Assembly: GCF_001955715.1 (NCBI RefSeq)
Contig: NZ_CP019239.1
Coordinates: 1,674,001-1,738,000, forward strand
DNA from: Rhodoferax saidenbachensis
Lineage (GTDB): Bacteria; Pseudomonadota; Gammaproteobacteria; Burkholderiales; Burkholderiaceae_C
Length of the DNA stretch: 64,000 nt
Direction of reading: 5' to 3'
The stretch's first letter is position 1, and the number at the start of each line of letters is the position of its first letter. Below, in pieces: positions 44,497 through 54,871 of the stretch. The position numbers and the translations under genes are program-made. The notes under the pieces were generated by a model that saw nothing but the letters and a program-made list of their open reading frames with translations, did not search any database and had not been told where the DNA came from.

Positions 44497-45276
44497 TTAC
44501 AGCGGGGCCGCCTGTGCGGAAAACAGCGCGCGCACGCGGGCCAGGTCTTCCGGCGTGTCCACGCCCGGGCCTGGCGCGTGGGGGCTGACGTGCACTGCGA
44601 TGCGGTAGCCATGCCACAGCGCACGCAGTTGCTCCAGCGCTTCGCAGACCTCGATAGGGGCCTGGGGCAACTGGGGGAAGCGGCGCAGAAAGCCCACGCG
44701 GTAGGAATAGATGCCGATGTGGCGCAAGGGGGTGAGTGGGGCGGGCAGGGCGGTAATGCCTTGCGCAAAGCCGTCACGCCACCAGGCGATGGGCGCACGG
44801 CTGAAGTACAGCGCCAGATGGTTAACGTCGGTCACCACCTTGACCACGTTGGGGTTGGCAAAGTCTTCGACCTTGTCGATGGCGTGGGCTGCCGTGCCCA
44901 TGCTTGCGTCGGCATGGGTGCGCAGCAGGTCGGCCACGGCATTCACCAGGGCCGGGTCGATCAGCGGCTCGTCACCCTGCACGTTGACCACAATCTCGGC
45001 CGCATCGAGGCCCAGCAGGTCGCAGGCTTCGGCCAGGCGGTCGCTGCCAGAGGGGTGGTCTTCACGCGTGAGCACGGCCAGCACGCCGTGCGCCTGGCAG
45101 GCTTCGACGATGGCGGGGCTGTCGGCGGCGACCACGATGCGGATGGCCGGGTCCACACCTTGGCGCACACGCTGCGCCACGCGCACCACCATGGGTACGC
45201 CGGCGATGTCGGCCAGGGGTTTGTTGGGCAGGCGGCTGGAGGCCAGCCGGGCGGGGATGAGAACGGTGTAACCCAT
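44497..45276 (-). CDS. kdsB: 3-deoxy-manno-octulosonate cytidylyltransferase
   Basis: This 259-residue enzyme makes CMP-Kdo for lipopolysaccharide core synthesis. The nucleotide-binding start is [20 protein letters not shown], followed by [13 protein letters not shown] and [16 protein letters not shown], all conserved in the family. It sits 10 bases after the Trm112-like gene, in the lpxK-Trm112-kdsB order common in Proteobacteria. Confidence 0.96.
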   Translation of the reverse strand: MGYTVLIPARLASSRLPNKPLADIAGVPMVVRVAQRVRQGVDPAIRIVVAADSPAIVEACQAHGVLAVLTREDHPSGSDRLAEACDLLGLDAAEIVVNVQGDEPLIDPALVNAVADLLRTHADASMGTAAHAIDKVEDFANPNVVKVVTDVNHLALYFSRAPIAWWRDGFAQGITALPAPLTPLRHIGIYSYRVGFLRRFPQLPQAPIEVCEALEQLRALWHGYRIAVHVSPHAPGPGVDTPEDLARVRALFSAQAAPL

Positions 45277-45286
45277 GGGCAGCGCG

Positions 45287-45469
45287 TTACAGACCGAGTT
45301 CGGCGTCGCTGAGGGTGCGGGCTTCGTTTTCCAGCAGCACCGGAATACCGTCGCGCACCGGGTAGGCCAGGCGTGCGCTGCGGGAGATCAGCTCCTGCTT
45401 TTCGCGGTCGTATTCGAGGGGGCCCTTGGTGACGGGGCAAACCAGCAGTTCAAGAAGTCGTGTGTCCAT
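45287..45469 (-). CDS. Trm112 family protein
   Basis: This 60-residue protein begins [20 protein letters not shown] and continues [20 protein letters not shown], the YcaR/Trm112 pattern of a small zinc-ribbon-like fold; only the first Cys of the zinc set is kept. Eukaryotic Trm112 activates methyltransferases; the role of the bacterial form is unsettled. Its start overlaps the end of lpxK by 20 bases. Confidence 0.9.
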   Translation of the reverse strand: MDTRLLELLVCPVTKGPLEYDREKQELISRSARLAYPVRDGIPVLLENEARTLSDAELGL

Positions 45470-46499
45470 GGGGGGATGATAACTTTGGAGTCAGATGCGT
45501 CGCCACCGCATCATCCAGCGCAGTGAAGAAGGCCGCATCCATGGTTTGCACCAGCGGAATGGCCAGCGCATCAGGCACGTGCTGCCACAGCTTCATGGCG
45601 TCTTTTTCGGTGCAAATAAGCTGGTAGCCCTCATGGATACTGCGCGGCAAGCTATCAAAATCATAGTGGTCCGGCAACGCCAGGGTGTGCGCCAGCGTCA
45701 GCCCACCGGCACGCAGCATGGCGAAGAAGGATTCCGGTTGCGCAATGCCGGCCAGTGCCAGCAGGGGTTTGGCGTCCGCGGTTTGCAACGCACTCCATGG
45801 CACGGTGCTGCCATCACGGCGGACAGCGTACGGAGCCAGCCTGCGCTGCGCGGTGTAACCCGCAAAGGCGGGGTGGCTACCGGTGTGCAGCATCAGCAGG
45901 CGGTTGTCCGCTTGCCCCACGCTTGCTACCTGCGTGCGCGGCCAGGGTTCACGCAACGGCCCGGCGGGCAGCACAAAACCGTTGCCCGTGCCGCGGTCGT
46001 CAAACACACACACTTCGAGATCGCGGTAAAAGGCGTAGTGCTGCAGGCCGTCGTCGCAGACCAGTATCTGCGTCTTCGGGTGGCGTGCCAGCAGGGCGGT
46101 GGCTGCCGCATGGCGCGTGCGGGCGACAAACACTGGCGCTCCGGTAGTGCGCTGCACCAGCAGGGGTTCGTCGCCCACGTCTTGCGGTAGCGCGCCTGGC
46201 AGCACTTCCAGACATTCCTGGCTGCTGCGGCCATAGCCGCGGGAAATCACACCAACCTGCAACCCTTGCGCCTGCAGATGCAGCACCAGCGAAATAACGG
46301 TAGGCGTTTTGCCCGCACCACCGGCGACCACGTTGCCCACCACGATGACCATGGCGTCCACGCGCTGGCTGTGCAGCCAACCCCTTTGGTAGAGCTGGCG
46401 GCGCAAGGCCACCAAGGTGCGAAAAACCAGGGAGACGGGCCACAAGGCCCAGGCCAGCGGCCCGCGCCGCGTCCAGCTGCGCAGCAGCGCGCCTTGCAT
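45450..46499 (-). CDS. lpxK: Tetraacyldisaccharide 4'-kinase
   Basis: This 349-residue membrane-associated kinase phosphorylates the lipid A precursor at the 4' position. I use ATG 46499 ([19 protein letters not shown]), because a longer frame would run into exbD. An N-terminal hydrophobic helix (about residues 14-30) precedes the P-loop [20 protein letters not shown], and VISRGYGR and LVCDDGLQH are present. It lies four bases after exbD. Confidence 0.95.
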   Translation of the reverse strand: MQGALLRSWTRRGPLAWALWPVSLVFRTLVALRRQLYQRGWLHSQRVDAMVIVVGNVVAGGAGKTPTVISLVLHLQAQGLQVGVISRGYGRSSQECLEVLPGALPQDVGDEPLLVQRTTGAPVFVARTRHAAATALLARHPKTQILVCDDGLQHYAFYRDLEVCVFDDRGTGNGFVLPAGPLREPWPRTQVASVGQADNRLLMLHTGSHPAFAGYTAQRRLAPYAVRRDGSTVPWSALQTADAKPLLALAGIAQPESFFAMLRAGGLTLAHTLALPDHYDFDSLPRSIHEGYQLICTEKDAMKLWQHVPDALAIPLVQTMDAAFFTALDDAVATHLTPKLSSPHGHTTS

Positions 46500-46503
46500 G
46501 AGA

Positions 46504-46932
46504 CTACTTGCCGCCCGCCTGTGCGGACGATTGGGTGGCAAAGGTGATCTGGTTGAGTCCGGCGCGGCGCGCGGCTTCCATCACGGTGACAACGGCCTGG
46601 TGTTTGGCGCTGGCGTCGGCGCTGATGATGACCACGGTGTCCTTGCCGGCCTTGGCGGCTTCCGTCAGGGCGGTAGCCAGGTTTTCCAGGCTGCGGCCGG
46701 AGACGGCGGTTTGATTGACGCTGTAGGCACCGTCGGCGCCCACGCTGACGATCATTTCCTTTGGGTAGTTGCGCTGCGCGTCGGTGTCGGCTACGGGCAA
46801 GGTCAGCTGCATTTCGGTGAACTTGCTGTAGGTGGTGGACAGCATCAGAAAAATCAGCACCACCAGGAGCACGTCGATGAACGGGATCAGGTTGATCTCG
46901 GGCTCTTCCTTGGTGCGGGGGCGAAAGTTCAT
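46504..46932 (-). CDS. exbD: ExbD/TolR family protein
   Basis: This 142-residue protein has a cytoplasmic N-terminus, one membrane helix ([20 protein letters not shown], residues 14-33) with the proton-path Asp in PFIDV, and a periplasmic domain. With ExbB it uses the proton gradient to power TonB-type transport or envelope functions. It is 27 bases downstream of exbB. No tonB is present. Confidence 0.93.
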   Translation of the reverse strand: MNFRPRTKEEPEINLIPFIDVLLVVLIFLMLSTTYSKFTEMQLTLPVADTDAQRNYPKEMIVSVGADGAYSVNQTAVSGRSLENLATALTEAAKAGKDTVVIISADASAKHQAVVTVMEAARRAGLNQITFATQSSAQAGGK

Positions 46933-46959
46933 GGGCGAATTGGGTAACTAGCGGATGAC

Positions 46960-47586
46960 TTAGCGGCGCAGGGCCTTGAGGTGGCGTGCCAGGCGTTCGG
47001 CGGACAGCTCCAGCGTGAGCAGGTAGGCGTCCACCACACCGCGGAAGTAGCGCCAGAAAATCAGCGAAGGAATGGCAATGATCAGCCCAAACGCGGTGTT
47101 GTACAGCGCGATGGAAATGCCGTGGGCCAGTTGGGCCGGGTTACCGCCGGTCGCGCCACCCGGGGCTTGGGAGCCGAAGATTTCAATCATGCCGACCACG
47201 GTGCCAAACAGGCCCATCAAGGGGGCGGCGGATGCGATGGTGGCCAGGGCGCTGAGGTAATGCTCCAGGCGGTGGGCTACAGCGCGGCCCGAGCCTTCCA
47301 TGGCGGCGCGCAGGTCGCTTTCGGTGCAACGGGGGTCGGAGTTGAGTGCGCGCAGGCCGCTGGCGAGCACCTCGCCCAGCGCGGAGTTCCTTTCCAGTTG
47401 TGCCACCACGTCAGGCGCGGGCACGCTGGTGCGTGTCACGCTCAGCACTTCCTCGAGCAATTTGGGCGGGGCCACCTTGCTGGTTTTCAGGCTGACGAAG
47501 CGTTCAATGATGATGGCCAGGGCCAGTATGGAGCAGGCGATCAGCGGCCAAATGGGCCAGCCTGCAGCTTGTATGATGGAAAACAA
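46960..47586 (-). CDS. exbB: MotA/TolQ/ExbB family proton channel protein
   Basis: This 208-residue inner-membrane protein starts with TTG at 47586, with GGAG seven bases upstream (47594-47597), an unusual but well-supported start. It has a first helix at the N-terminus (WPIWPLIACSILALAIIIER), a cytoplasmic stretch, and two C-terminal helices (LSALATIASAAPLMGLFGTV and YNTAFGLIIAIPSLIFWRYF). It forms the motor with ExbD and is the first gene of the run exbB-exbD-lpxK-Trm112-kdsB-adk. Confidence 0.93.
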   Translation of the reverse strand: MFSIIQAAGWPIWPLIACSILALAIIIERFVSLKTSKVAPPKLLEEVLSVTRTSVPAPDVVAQLERNSALGEVLASGLRALNSDPRCTESDLRAAMEGSGRAVAHRLEHYLSALATIASAAPLMGLFGTVVGMIEIFGSQAPGGATGGNPAQLAHGISIALYNTAFGLIIAIPSLIFWRYFRGVVDAYLLTLELSAERLARHLKALRR

Positions 47587-47657
47587 AAGGTAGCTCCATG
47601 CGGAAGTAGGGCCACGCGATTATGGCCCACGCTTGCTGCCCCGCAGCCCACAGAACT

Positions 47658-47666
47658 TGTGGATAA
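47658..47666 (-). promoter_or_regulatory. Single consensus DnaA box
   Basis: TGTGGATAA is the exact complement of the established DnaA box TTATCCACA. It lies between the divergent exbB and xseA genes. Only one box is seen, so this is not an origin; regulation or chance are both possible. Confidence 0.45.
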
Positions 47667-47861
47667 CTTTGGGGAGAACATGGCTGGGTGGTGGCGTGAA
47701 GCCGCGCCAATGCGCTGTTTTGACAGATTGATGACAAATGCAGCACGCAAAAATTCAATGAAATCAATGACTTTTCACGAAAAGACTGGTGTTCCACAGG
47801 GTTGTGTATGCAACCCGGCGCTTTCCCGCCGGGTGTGGAGCGTTTCATAGTGGCAGCCGTC

Positions 47862-49178
47862 ATGCCAACTTCGGTATCGCGCGTATGGCCGGTCGGTGCG
47901 CTGTGCCGTGCCATCGCCGACGCGCTGGACGCCCGCTTCAACCCGGTGAGTGTGGGCGGCGAGATCACCGGTTTCACCCGCGCTGCCAGCGGGCACTGCT
48001 ACTTTTCCCTGAAGGACGAAAGCGGCCAGTTGCGCTGCGCCATGTTCAAGCGGGCAGCAGGCATGTTGGACTTCAGCCCGCGCGACGGCGAACGTGTGGA
48101 AGTGCGCGGCCGATTGGGCGTGTACGAGCCGCGCGGCGAACTTCAACTGATTGTGGAGACCATGCGCCGCGCGGGCCAGGGCACGCTGTTTGAGCAGTTC
48201 CTGCAACTCAAGGCCAAGCTGGAAGCAGAAGGCCTGTTTGCCCCCGAGCGCAAACGCGCGTTGCCAGTCTTGCCCCGGGGCATTGGCCTGGTGACCTCTC
48301 TGGGCGCCGCGGCCCTGCACGATGTGGTGACGGCCTTGCAACGGCGCGTGCCGCATATCCCGGTGGTGCTGGCGCCGGCTTCGGTGCAGGGGGGCCAAGC
48401 GCCCGCCGAGCTGGCCCAGGCGCTATCAAATTTATATCTGCTCGCGCAAGATCCGCGCGGTCTGGAGGCCGAAAAGGCTTCAAAAAATGCCCCAATGGTC
48501 GATGTGATCCTGCTGGTGCGGGGTGGCGGCTCCATGGAAGATTTGTGGGCCTTCAACGACGAACAACTGGCGCGCACCATTGCGGCCAGCCCGGTACCGG
48601 TGATTAGCGGCGTGGGGCATGAAACCGACTTCACTATTGCCGACTTTGTGGCCGATATGCGCGCGCCCACGCCCACGGCCGCAGCCGAGCTGGTGTGTGA
48701 ACCCACGCAGGTCTGGCTGGGTGCCACACAAATGCTGGAAGACCGGCTGCACGACGCGATGCAGCGGTATCTGGACCGGCAGTCCCAGCGCATGGACCTG
48801 GTGTCCAGCCGCATTGGCCGGCCTTCCGCGCTGTCGGCCCAGCAGCGCTTGCGCCTGGCCACGGCGGAGCAGCAACTGCAGCATGCCCTGCGCACCGCCA
48901 TGCAGAGCCGCCGCACCGAGGTGCAGCGCTGGCAGCAGGCTTTGACCCCGGCAGTGGGCCGGGTGGCACAGGCACAGCGTGAGCGTGTCGCGCGGGCTGC
49001 GTTGCGGCTGGAGTTGCTCGATCCTTCGCTGGTGCTGCAGCGCGGGTACGCGTGGCTCTGCGACGAAGCAGGGCAGGCAATTACCAGCGTGGCCCAAGTC
49101 CATGTAGGGCAGGGCGTGCGTGCCACCCTTGCTGATGGTGCGGTCGATCTGGTAGCGCACGGACGCAGCACCAATTAG
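47862..49178 (+). CDS. xseA: Exodeoxyribonuclease VII large subunit
   Basis: This 438-residue nuclease subunit is read from ATG 47862 (MPTSVSRVWPVGALCRAIAD). The N-terminal OB-fold (FNPVSVGGEITGFTRAASGH and CYFSLKDESGQLRCAMFKRA) is followed by the catalytic domain with VITSLGAA-type text (GIGLVTSLGAAALHDVVTAL), DVILLVRGGGSMEDLWAFND, GVGHETDFTIADFVADMRAP and a long coiled coil. A 54-bp dispersed element encodes LSNLYLLAQDPRGLEAEK at about residues 188-205, between two conserved strands. The small subunit gene xseB is not nearby. Confidence 0.95.
   Translation: MPTSVSRVWPVGALCRAIADALDARFNPVSVGGEITGFTRAASGHCYFSLKDESGQLRCAMFKRAAGMLDFSPRDGERVEVRGRLGVYEPRGELQLIVETMRRAGQGTLFEQFLQLKAKLEAEGLFAPERKRALPVLPRGIGLVTSLGAAALHDVVTALQRRVPHIPVVLAPASVQGGQAPAELAQALSNLYLLAQDPRGLEAEKASKNAPMVDVILLVRGGGSMEDLWAFNDEQLARTIAASPVPVISGVGHETDFTIADFVADMRAPTPTAAAELVCEPTQVWLGATQMLEDRLHDAMQRYLDRQSQRMDLVSSRIGRPSALSAQQRLRLATAEQQLQHALRTAMQSRRTEVQRWQQALTPAVGRVAQAQRERVARAALRLELLDPSLVLQRGYAWLCDEAGQAITSVAQVHVGQGVRATLADGAVDLVAHGRSTN
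48422..48475 (+). repeat. 54-bp dispersed element, copy 8 (inside xseA)
   Basis: Plus orientation: GCTATCAAATTTATATC, TGCTCGCGCA, GGTCTGGAGGCC. It is read one base out of the frame used in copies 3 and 6. In this frame the usual TAGCTG would be a stop; here it is TATCTG. Confidence 0.8.
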
Positions 49179-49222
49179 TTTCTACAATCGGCCTTTTCTT
49201 GCCAACCAACTGAGAGGACTCC

Positions 49223-49804
49223 ATGGAACATACCTTGCCCGCACTGCCTTACGCCATTGACGCTTTGGCACCCGCTTACTCCAAAGAAACTTTGGAATTC
49301 CACCACGGCAAGCACCACAACGCCTATGTGGTCAACCTCAACAATCTGCAAAAGGGCACCGAGTTTGAAAGCATGTCCCTGGAAGAAATCATCAAGAAAT
49401 CCAGCGGCGGCATCTACAACAACTCGGCCCAGATCTGGAACCACACTTTCTTCTGGAACTGCATGAAGCCCGCTGGCGGCGGCGAACCCACCGGTGCACT
49501 GGCTGCGGCCATCAATGCCAAGTGGGGCAGCTACGCAGCCTTCAAGGAAGCCTTCGTGAAGTCCGCCGTGGGCAACTTCGGTTCGGGCTGGACCTGGTTG
49601 GTCAAGAAGGCTGACGGTTCGGTGGACATCGTCAACACCGGCGCTGCCGGCACACCCCTGACCACCGCTGACAAGGCCTTGCTGACCGTGGACGTTTGGG
49701 AACACGCTTACTACATCGACTACCGCAACATGCGTCCCAAGTTTGTCGAGACTTTCCTCGACAAACTGGTGAACTGGGGCTTTGCAGAAGCCAACTTCGC
49801 CTGA
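49223..49804 (+). CDS. sodB: Iron-type superoxide dismutase
   Basis: This 193-residue cytoplasmic enzyme has all metal ligands: His in [13 protein letters not shown], His in [15 protein letters not shown], and Asp and His in [11 protein letters not shown]. The Gln in [11 protein letters not shown] and the position of Gly-rich GGGEPTG favour the iron form. It removes superoxide. It follows xseA on the same strand and ends in a clear terminator. Confidence 0.96.
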   Translation: MEHTLPALPYAIDALAPAYSKETLEFHHGKHHNAYVVNLNNLQKGTEFESMSLEEIIKKSSGGIYNNSAQIWNHTFFWNCMKPAGGGEPTGALAAAINAKWGSYAAFKEAFVKSAVGNFGSGWTWLVKKADGSVDIVNTGAAGTPLTTADKALLTVDVWEHAYYIDYRNMRPKFVETFLDKLVNWGFAEANFA

Positions 49805-49821
49805 AGTTGATGCGTTCGCAC

Positions 49822-49856
49822 AAAAGGCTCGAGGGGTGACCTTCGGGCCTTTTTTG
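49822..49856 (+). terminator. Terminator after sodB
   Basis: AAAAGGCTCGAGG, loop GGTGA, CCTTCGGGCCTTTTTT: a stem with two mismatches followed by six T. Confidence 0.8.
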
Positions 49857-49905
49857 TTGGCTTGTTGCAGCCCTTGCGTAAAAAATATTTTCCCCCAATG
49901 GTTCT

Positions 49906-49926
49906 AAATTTCATTAAATGAAATTT
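49906..49926. promoter_or_regulatory. Perfect 21-base dyad upstream of the monomeric IDH gene
   Basis: AAATTTCATT, one A, AATGAAATTT: ten-base arms, perfect. It is 123 bases before the ATG at 50049 in AT-rich DNA. It may be an operator; no matching regulator is nearby. Confidence 0.5.
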
Positions 49927-50048
49927 TCTGGCAAAAAAGCGGGTTCGGGTCAGACCACTGAAAGCACAATCACGCACTATCCGGCGTCTGCCGTCCGAGG
50001 CCCCTGCGGACAGGCGACAGTTGCCATAACAATTTTTGGAGACAAGAG

Positions 50049-52286
50049 ATGAGTACCCAGCAACCCACCATCATCTACACCCTGACCGACGAGGCCCCGC
50101 GCCTGGCCACGGCTTCTTTCCTGCCCATCGTGCGCGCCTTTGCAGCACCCGCGGGCATCCATTTTGCAGAGGCGGACATCTCGGTGGCCGCGCGTGTTCT
50201 GGGTGAGTTTCCGGAAAGCCTGACAGAGAGCCAAAAGCTGCCCAACACGCTGGCCGAGCTGGGCAAAAAGACCCTGCAAGCGGACGCCAACATCATCAAG
50301 CTGCCCAACATCAGCGCCTCGGTAGGCCAGTTGCAAGCCTGTATCAAGGAACTGCAGTCCAAGGGTTACGCCATTCCGGATTACCCCGAAGCACCCAAGA
50401 CCGAAGAAGAAAAAGCCATCCGGGCCCGTTACGCCCGTTGCATCGGCTCGGCCGTCAACCCGGTGCTGCGCGAAGGCAACTCGGATCGCCGCGCGCCCAA
50501 GGCCGTGAAGGAATACGCCCGCAAGAACCCGCACAGCATGGCCGAGTGGAGCCAGGCCTCGCGTTCACACGTGTCGCACATGCACGCTGGTGACTTCTAC
50601 CATGGCGAAAAATCCCTCACACTGGACCGCGCCCGTGACGTCAAGATGGAGCTGATCACCAAGAGTGGCCAGACCATCGTGCTCAAGCCCAAGGTGTCGC
50701 TGCTGGATCGCGAAATCATCGACAGCATGTTCATGAGCAAGAAAGCCCTTCTGGAGTTCTACGAACGCGAAATTGAAGACGCGCGCAAGACGGGCGTGAT
50801 GTTCTCGCTGCACGTGAAGGCGACCATGATGAAGGTGTCTCACCCCATCGTGTTTGGCCACTGCGTGCGGATTTTCTACAAGGAAGCGTTTGAAAAACAC
50901 GGCGCCCTGTTCAAGGAACTGGGCGTCAACGTCAACAACGGCATGGCCGATCTGTACGCCAAGATCGCCACCTTGCCGCAAAGCAAGCAAGACGAGATCA
51001 AGCGTGACCTGCACGCCTGCCACGAACACCGCCCCGAGTTGGCCATGGTGGACTCTGCCAAGGGCATCACCAACTTCCACTCGCCCAACGACATCATCGT
51101 CGACGCGTCCATGCCCGCCATGATCCGCAACGGCGGCAAGATGTGGGACGCCAACGGCCGCCTGAAGGACGTGAAGGCCGTGATGCCTGAATCGACCTTT
51201 GCGCGCATCTACCAGGAGATCATCAACTTCTGCAAATGGCACGGCAACTTCGACCCCAAGACCATGGGCACCGTGCCCAACGTGGGCTTGATGGCCCAGC
51301 AAGCTGAGGAATACGGATCGCACGACAAGACGTTTGAGATCTCCGAAGACGGTGTGGCCAACATCACCGACCTGGCCACTGGCGAAGTGCTGCTGAGCCA
51401 GAACGTGGAAGCGGGCGACATCTGGCGCATGTGCCAGGTCAAGGACGCTGCGATCCGTGACTGGGTCAAGCTGGCGGTGAACCGCGCGCGGAACTCCGGC
51501 ATGCCGGTGGTTTTCTGGCTCGATTCCTATCGCCCGCACGAAGCGCAATTGATCACCAAGGTCAAGATGTACCTGCACGAGCACGACACCAACGGTCTGG
51601 ACATCCAGATCATGAGCCAGGTGCGTGCGATGCGTTACACGCTGGAGCGCGTGATCCGCGGCCAGGACACCATCAGCGCCACGGGCAACATCCTGCGCGA
51701 CTACCTGACCGATCTGTTCCCCATCATGGAACTGGGTACCTCGGCCAAGATGTTGTCCATCGTGCCCCTTATGGCCGGTGGCGGCATGTACGAAACCGGT
51801 GCCGGCGGTTCTGCACCGAAACACGTGCAGCAGCTGGTGGAAGAAAACCACCTGCGTTGGGATTCGCTGGGTGAGTTCCTCGCGCTGGCGGTGTCCTTGG
51901 AAGACCTGGGCCTGAAAACGGGCAACGCCAAAGCCAAGGTGCTGGCGAATACGCTGGACGCCGCGACGGGCCAACTGTTGGACAACAACAAGAACCCTTC
52001 GCCCAAAACCGGTCAGCTCGACAACCGTGGCAGCCAGTTCTACCTGGCCCTGTACTGGGCCCAGGAACTGGCCGCGCAAAAGGACGATGCCGCTTTGGCC
52101 AAACAGTTTGCGCCGTTGGCCAAACAATTGGCGGACAACGAGCAAGCCATCGTGGCCGAGCTGGCCGCCGTACAAGGCAAGCCCGCGGACATCGGTGGTT
52201 ACTACCTGCCCGACGTTGCCAAGCTGGACGCCATCATGCGCCCGAGCGCTACCTTGAACAAGGCGCTTGCTTCTGTGAAGGCCTAA
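50049..52286 (+). CDS. icd2: NADP-dependent isocitrate dehydrogenase, monomeric type
   Basis: This 745-residue protein has the length and text of monomeric [23 protein letters not shown] at the N-terminus, [60 protein letters not shown] and GSRGSQF-type end text ([20 protein letters not shown]). It oxidises isocitrate to 2-oxoglutarate and makes NADPH. A dimeric, unrelated IDH is encoded at 53002, so both kinds lie within 1 kb. GGAG precedes the ATG. Confidence 0.95.
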   Translation: MSTQQPTIIYTLTDEAPRLATASFLPIVRAFAAPAGIHFAEADISVAARVLGEFPESLTESQKLPNTLAELGKKTLQADANIIKLPNISASVGQLQACIKELQSKGYAIPDYPEAPKTEEEKAIRARYARCIGSAVNPVLREGNSDRRAPKAVKEYARKNPHSMAEWSQASRSHVSHMHAGDFYHGEKSLTLDRARDVKMELITKSGQTIVLKPKVSLLDREIIDSMFMSKKALLEFYEREIEDARKTGVMFSLHVKATMMKVSHPIVFGHCVRIFYKEAFEKHGALFKELGVNVNNGMADLYAKIATLPQSKQDEIKRDLHACHEHRPELAMVDSAKGITNFHSPNDIIVDASMPAMIRNGGKMWDANGRLKDVKAVMPESTFARIYQEIINFCKWHGNFDPKTMGTVPNVGLMAQQAEEYGSHDKTFEISEDGVANITDLATGEVLLSQNVEAGDIWRMCQVKDAAIRDWVKLAVNRARNSGMPVVFWLDSYRPHEAQLITKVKMYLHEHDTNGLDIQIMSQVRAMRYTLERVIRGQDTISATGNILRDYLTDLFPIMELGTSAKMLSIVPLMAGGGMYETGAGGSAPKHVQQLVEENHLRWDSLGEFLALAVSLEDLGLKTGNAKAKVLANTLDAATGQLLDNNKNPSPKTGQLDNRGSQFYLALYWAQELAAQKDDAALAKQFAPLAKQLADNEQAIVAELAAVQGKPADIGGYYLPDVAKLDAIMRPSATLNKALASVKA

Positions 52287-52324
52287 GGGATTTGCAGGCT
52301 GAGTGCCTGCGCCCCAAAACGCTT

Positions 52325-52360
52325 AAAGGCGATCCAGACTTTAGTCTGGATCGCCTTTAT
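52325..52360 (+). terminator. Terminator after the monomeric IDH gene
   Basis: AAAGGCGATCCAGACT and AGTCTGGATCGCCTTT are perfect complements, followed by ATT. It may also serve the convergent DUF192 gene 20 bases away. Confidence 0.85.
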
Positions 52361-52379
52361 TCATTGGAGCTGGCAGAAA

Positions 52380-52826
52380 CTATTTAAACGGTACACCCGC
52401 CAATTTGGTGCCGGCCTTGATGCCGCGCTTGGCGAACCAACCTTGGTTCATCTCCAGCACATAACGCACCGGTTTGGTGGCGCAGTGCGAGTCGGTGGTC
52501 TGGGGCTTCATGTCGGCGAGGTTGACGATGGTGCCATCATCGGCCACGAAGGCTGCGGTGAGCGGCAGCAGGGTGTTCTTCATCCAGAAGCACAGGCTGG
52601 AAGGCTGTTCGAAGACAAACAACATTCCCTCGTATTGGGGCATCTCGCGGCGGAACATCAGACCGGTGGTGCGTTGCTCCGGGGCCTGCGCCACTTGTGC
52701 ATCGATTTGGTACATCCCGGCCGTGATCTGGATGCGGGGCAAGTTGAGCTGCGGATTGTCCTGCGCCTGGGCAGCGCCCGTGAGCAGCAGAACGAAGGAA
52801 AGCAGGTGGGTGACTAAGGGTTTCAT
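52380..52826 (-). CDS. DUF192 exported protein
   Basis: This 148-residue protein is read from ATG 52826 (MKPLVTHLLSFVLLLTGAAQ), a signal peptide cleaved near AQAQD. The DUF192 pattern follows: EQRTTGLMFRREMPQYEGML, FVFEQPSSLCFWMKNTLLPL, DDGTIVNLADMKPQTTD and RYVLEMNQGWFAKRGIKAG. The function of the family is unknown. It sits between the two isocitrate dehydrogenase genes, divergent from the second. Confidence 0.9.
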   Translation of the reverse strand: MKPLVTHLLSFVLLLTGAAQAQDNPQLNLPRIQITAGMYQIDAQVAQAPEQRTTGLMFRREMPQYEGMLFVFEQPSSLCFWMKNTLLPLTAAFVADDGTIVNLADMKPQTTDSHCATKPVRYVLEMNQGWFAKRGIKAGTKLAGVPFK

Positions 52827-53001
52827 GCGTTGTGCTTTGACTGGTTTGGTGCGCCAATGGTTCCCTGAATTGTCTGGCATCCCAATGCAGGGCAGTTTTG
52901 AATTTGCAACTAAAATTGTTTGATTAAAGTTTAAGCACTCATGGTTCCGCTCAGGTGCCTGGAGTCCATTGTCATCGCATTGAACACGGAGTTCCATTTT
53001 T

Positions 53002-54255
53002 ATGTACCAGCACATCAAGGTGCCTGCCGAAGGCCAAAAGATCACCGTCAACGCGGACATGTCGTTGAACGTCCCTGATCAACCCATCATCCCGTTCATC
53101 GAAGGTGACGGTACGGGGTTGGACATTACGCCGGTGATGCTGAAGGTGGTGGACGCCGCGGTGGCTAAAGCCTATGGCGGCAAGAAAAAAATCCACTGGA
53201 TGGAAGTCTATGCGGGTGAAAAATCCACCAAGGTGTACGGTCCGGATGTCTGGTTGCCCGAAGAAACCCTGCAGGTCCTGCGCGAGTATGTTGTCTCCAT
53301 CAAAGGCCCGCTGACTACGCCGGTGGGCGGTGGTATCCGTTCGTTGAACGTGGCGTTGCGCCAGGAGCTGGACCTGTATGTTTGCCTGCGCCCGGTGCAG
53401 TATTTTGCGGGTGTGCCTTCGCCCGTGAAAGAACCGCACAAGACCAATATGGTGATCTTCCGCGAGAACTCGGAAGACATTTATGCGGGCATCGAATACG
53501 AAGCCGAATCCGACAAGGCCAAGAAGCTGATCAAGTTTTTGATCGAGGAAATGGGCGTCAAGAAAATCCGCTTTCCGAACACGTCGGGTATTGGCATCAA
53601 GCCGGTGTCCCGTGAGGGTACGGAGCGTCTGGTGCGCAAGGCCATCCAGTACGCGATCGACAATGACAAGCCCAGTGTGACCATCGTGCACAAGGGCAAC
53701 ATCATGAAGTTCACCGAAGGGGGCTTCCGTGACTGGAGCTATGCCTTGGCGCAACGTGAGTTTGGTGCCGAGCTGATGGACGGCGGCCCCTGGATGAAGT
53801 TCAAGAACCCGAAGACGGGCAAGGACATCATCATCAAGGATTCGATTGCAGATGCCTTCTTGCAGCAAATTTTGCTGCGTCCTGCCGAATACAGCGTGAT
53901 CGCCACGCTCAATCTGAATGGTGACTACATCTCGGATGCCCTGGCAGCCCAGGTGGGAGGCATTGGTATTGCGCCCGGCGCCAACCTGTCGGACTCCGTG
54001 GCCTGTTTTGAAGCCACACACGGCACAGCCCCCAAGTACGCGGGCAAGGACTACGTCAATCCGGGGTCCGAAATCCTGTCCGCAGAGATGATGCTGCGTC
54101 ACATGGGCTGGTTGGAAGCCGCGGACCTGATCATCAAGTCCATGGAAAAATCCATTCTGAGCAAGAAGGTGACCTACGATTTCGCCCGCCTGATGGAGGG
54201 GGCGACCCAGGTGAGCTGCTCTGGTTTTGGCAAGGTGATGATCGATAATATGTAA
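53002..54255 (+). CDS. icd: NADP-dependent isocitrate dehydrogenase, dimeric type
   Basis: This 417-residue enzyme is of the E. coli type. Substrate-site text is [20 protein letters not shown], where the Ser is the residue phosphorylated by AceK in E. coli, followed by [20 protein letters not shown] and the NADP region [19 protein letters not shown]. It works in the tricarboxylic acid cycle. With the monomeric enzyme 716 bases upstream it gives the cell two unrelated enzymes for one reaction. Confidence 0.96.
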   Translation: MYQHIKVPAEGQKITVNADMSLNVPDQPIIPFIEGDGTGLDITPVMLKVVDAAVAKAYGGKKKIHWMEVYAGEKSTKVYGPDVWLPEETLQVLREYVVSIKGPLTTPVGGGIRSLNVALRQELDLYVCLRPVQYFAGVPSPVKEPHKTNMVIFRENSEDIYAGIEYEAESDKAKKLIKFLIEEMGVKKIRFPNTSGIGIKPVSREGTERLVRKAIQYAIDNDKPSVTIVHKGNIMKFTEGGFRDWSYALAQREFGAELMDGGPWMKFKNPKTGKDIIIKDSIADAFLQQILLRPAEYSVIATLNLNGDYISDALAAQVGGIGIAPGANLSDSVACFEATHGTAPKYAGKDYVNPGSEILSAEMMLRHMGWLEAADLIIKSMEKSILSKKVTYDFARLMEGATQVSCSGFGKVMIDNM

Positions 54256-54305
54256 ATACCGTCTGTTTGTGGTTGCTAAAGCCACAATTGAGCGTATTCC
54301 CGGAG

Positions 54306-54343
54306 AAGCCGCCCTGGATGCCGATTCCAGGGCGGCTTTTTCT
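54306..54343 (+). terminator. Terminator after icd
   Basis: AGCCGCCCTGGA, loop TGCCGAT, TCCAGGGCGGCT, then TTTTTC: a perfect twelve-base stem. Confidence 0.93.
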
Positions 54344-54428
54344 TTGTGGCGTCACTTGAATGTGGTGAATCAGTCTCCAATTCGGATGAGTGATGCAGCA
54401 AGAGTGGGTGACCGATAGAATCAATCGC

Positions 54429-54791
54429 ATGGCTACAAATAACCCCGTTAAACCACCCGAAGTCCCATTGCAGAACCCGCAGAAGGACGACGGTGGCTCC
54501 GTGGTGCTGGAGCGCCGCACCCAGCGCGTGGGGCCGCCCCAGATGTACCAGGTGTTGATGCTGAATGACGATTACACGCCCATGGAGTTTGTGGTCGTGG
54601 TGATTCAGGAGTTTTTTGGCAAGGATTTGCAGGCCGCCACGCAAATCATGCTGAAGATCCATCTGGATGGCAAAGGTGTGTGCGGGGTGTACTCCAAAGA
54701 CATCGCTGCGACCAAGGTGGATCAGGTACTGGAGGCCGCGCACAAAGCGGGGCATCCACTCAAGTGCGTCATGGAACCCGTAGATTTTTAG
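54429..54791 (+). CDS. clpS: ClpA adaptor ClpS
   Basis: This 120-residue protein is read from ATG 54429, after a flexible N-terminus. The core [20 protein letters not shown] and the segment [20 protein letters not shown] are the N-degron pocket and ClpA contact regions of the family. It delivers N-end-rule substrates to ClpAP. clpA follows 80 bases downstream. Confidence 0.96.
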   Translation: MATNNPVKPPEVPLQNPQKDDGGSVVLERRTQRVGPPQMYQVLMLNDDYTPMEFVVVVIQEFFGKDLQAATQIMLKIHLDGKGVCGVYSKDIAATKVDQVLEAAHKAGHPLKCVMEPVDF

Positions 54792-54871
54792 GGCAATACC
54801 GCAAGTAAAAGCCTGGTGTCGGGAAAACGGTTTACAGTTAATCATCAACGCAAGGCAGAGAAGGATTTCAC

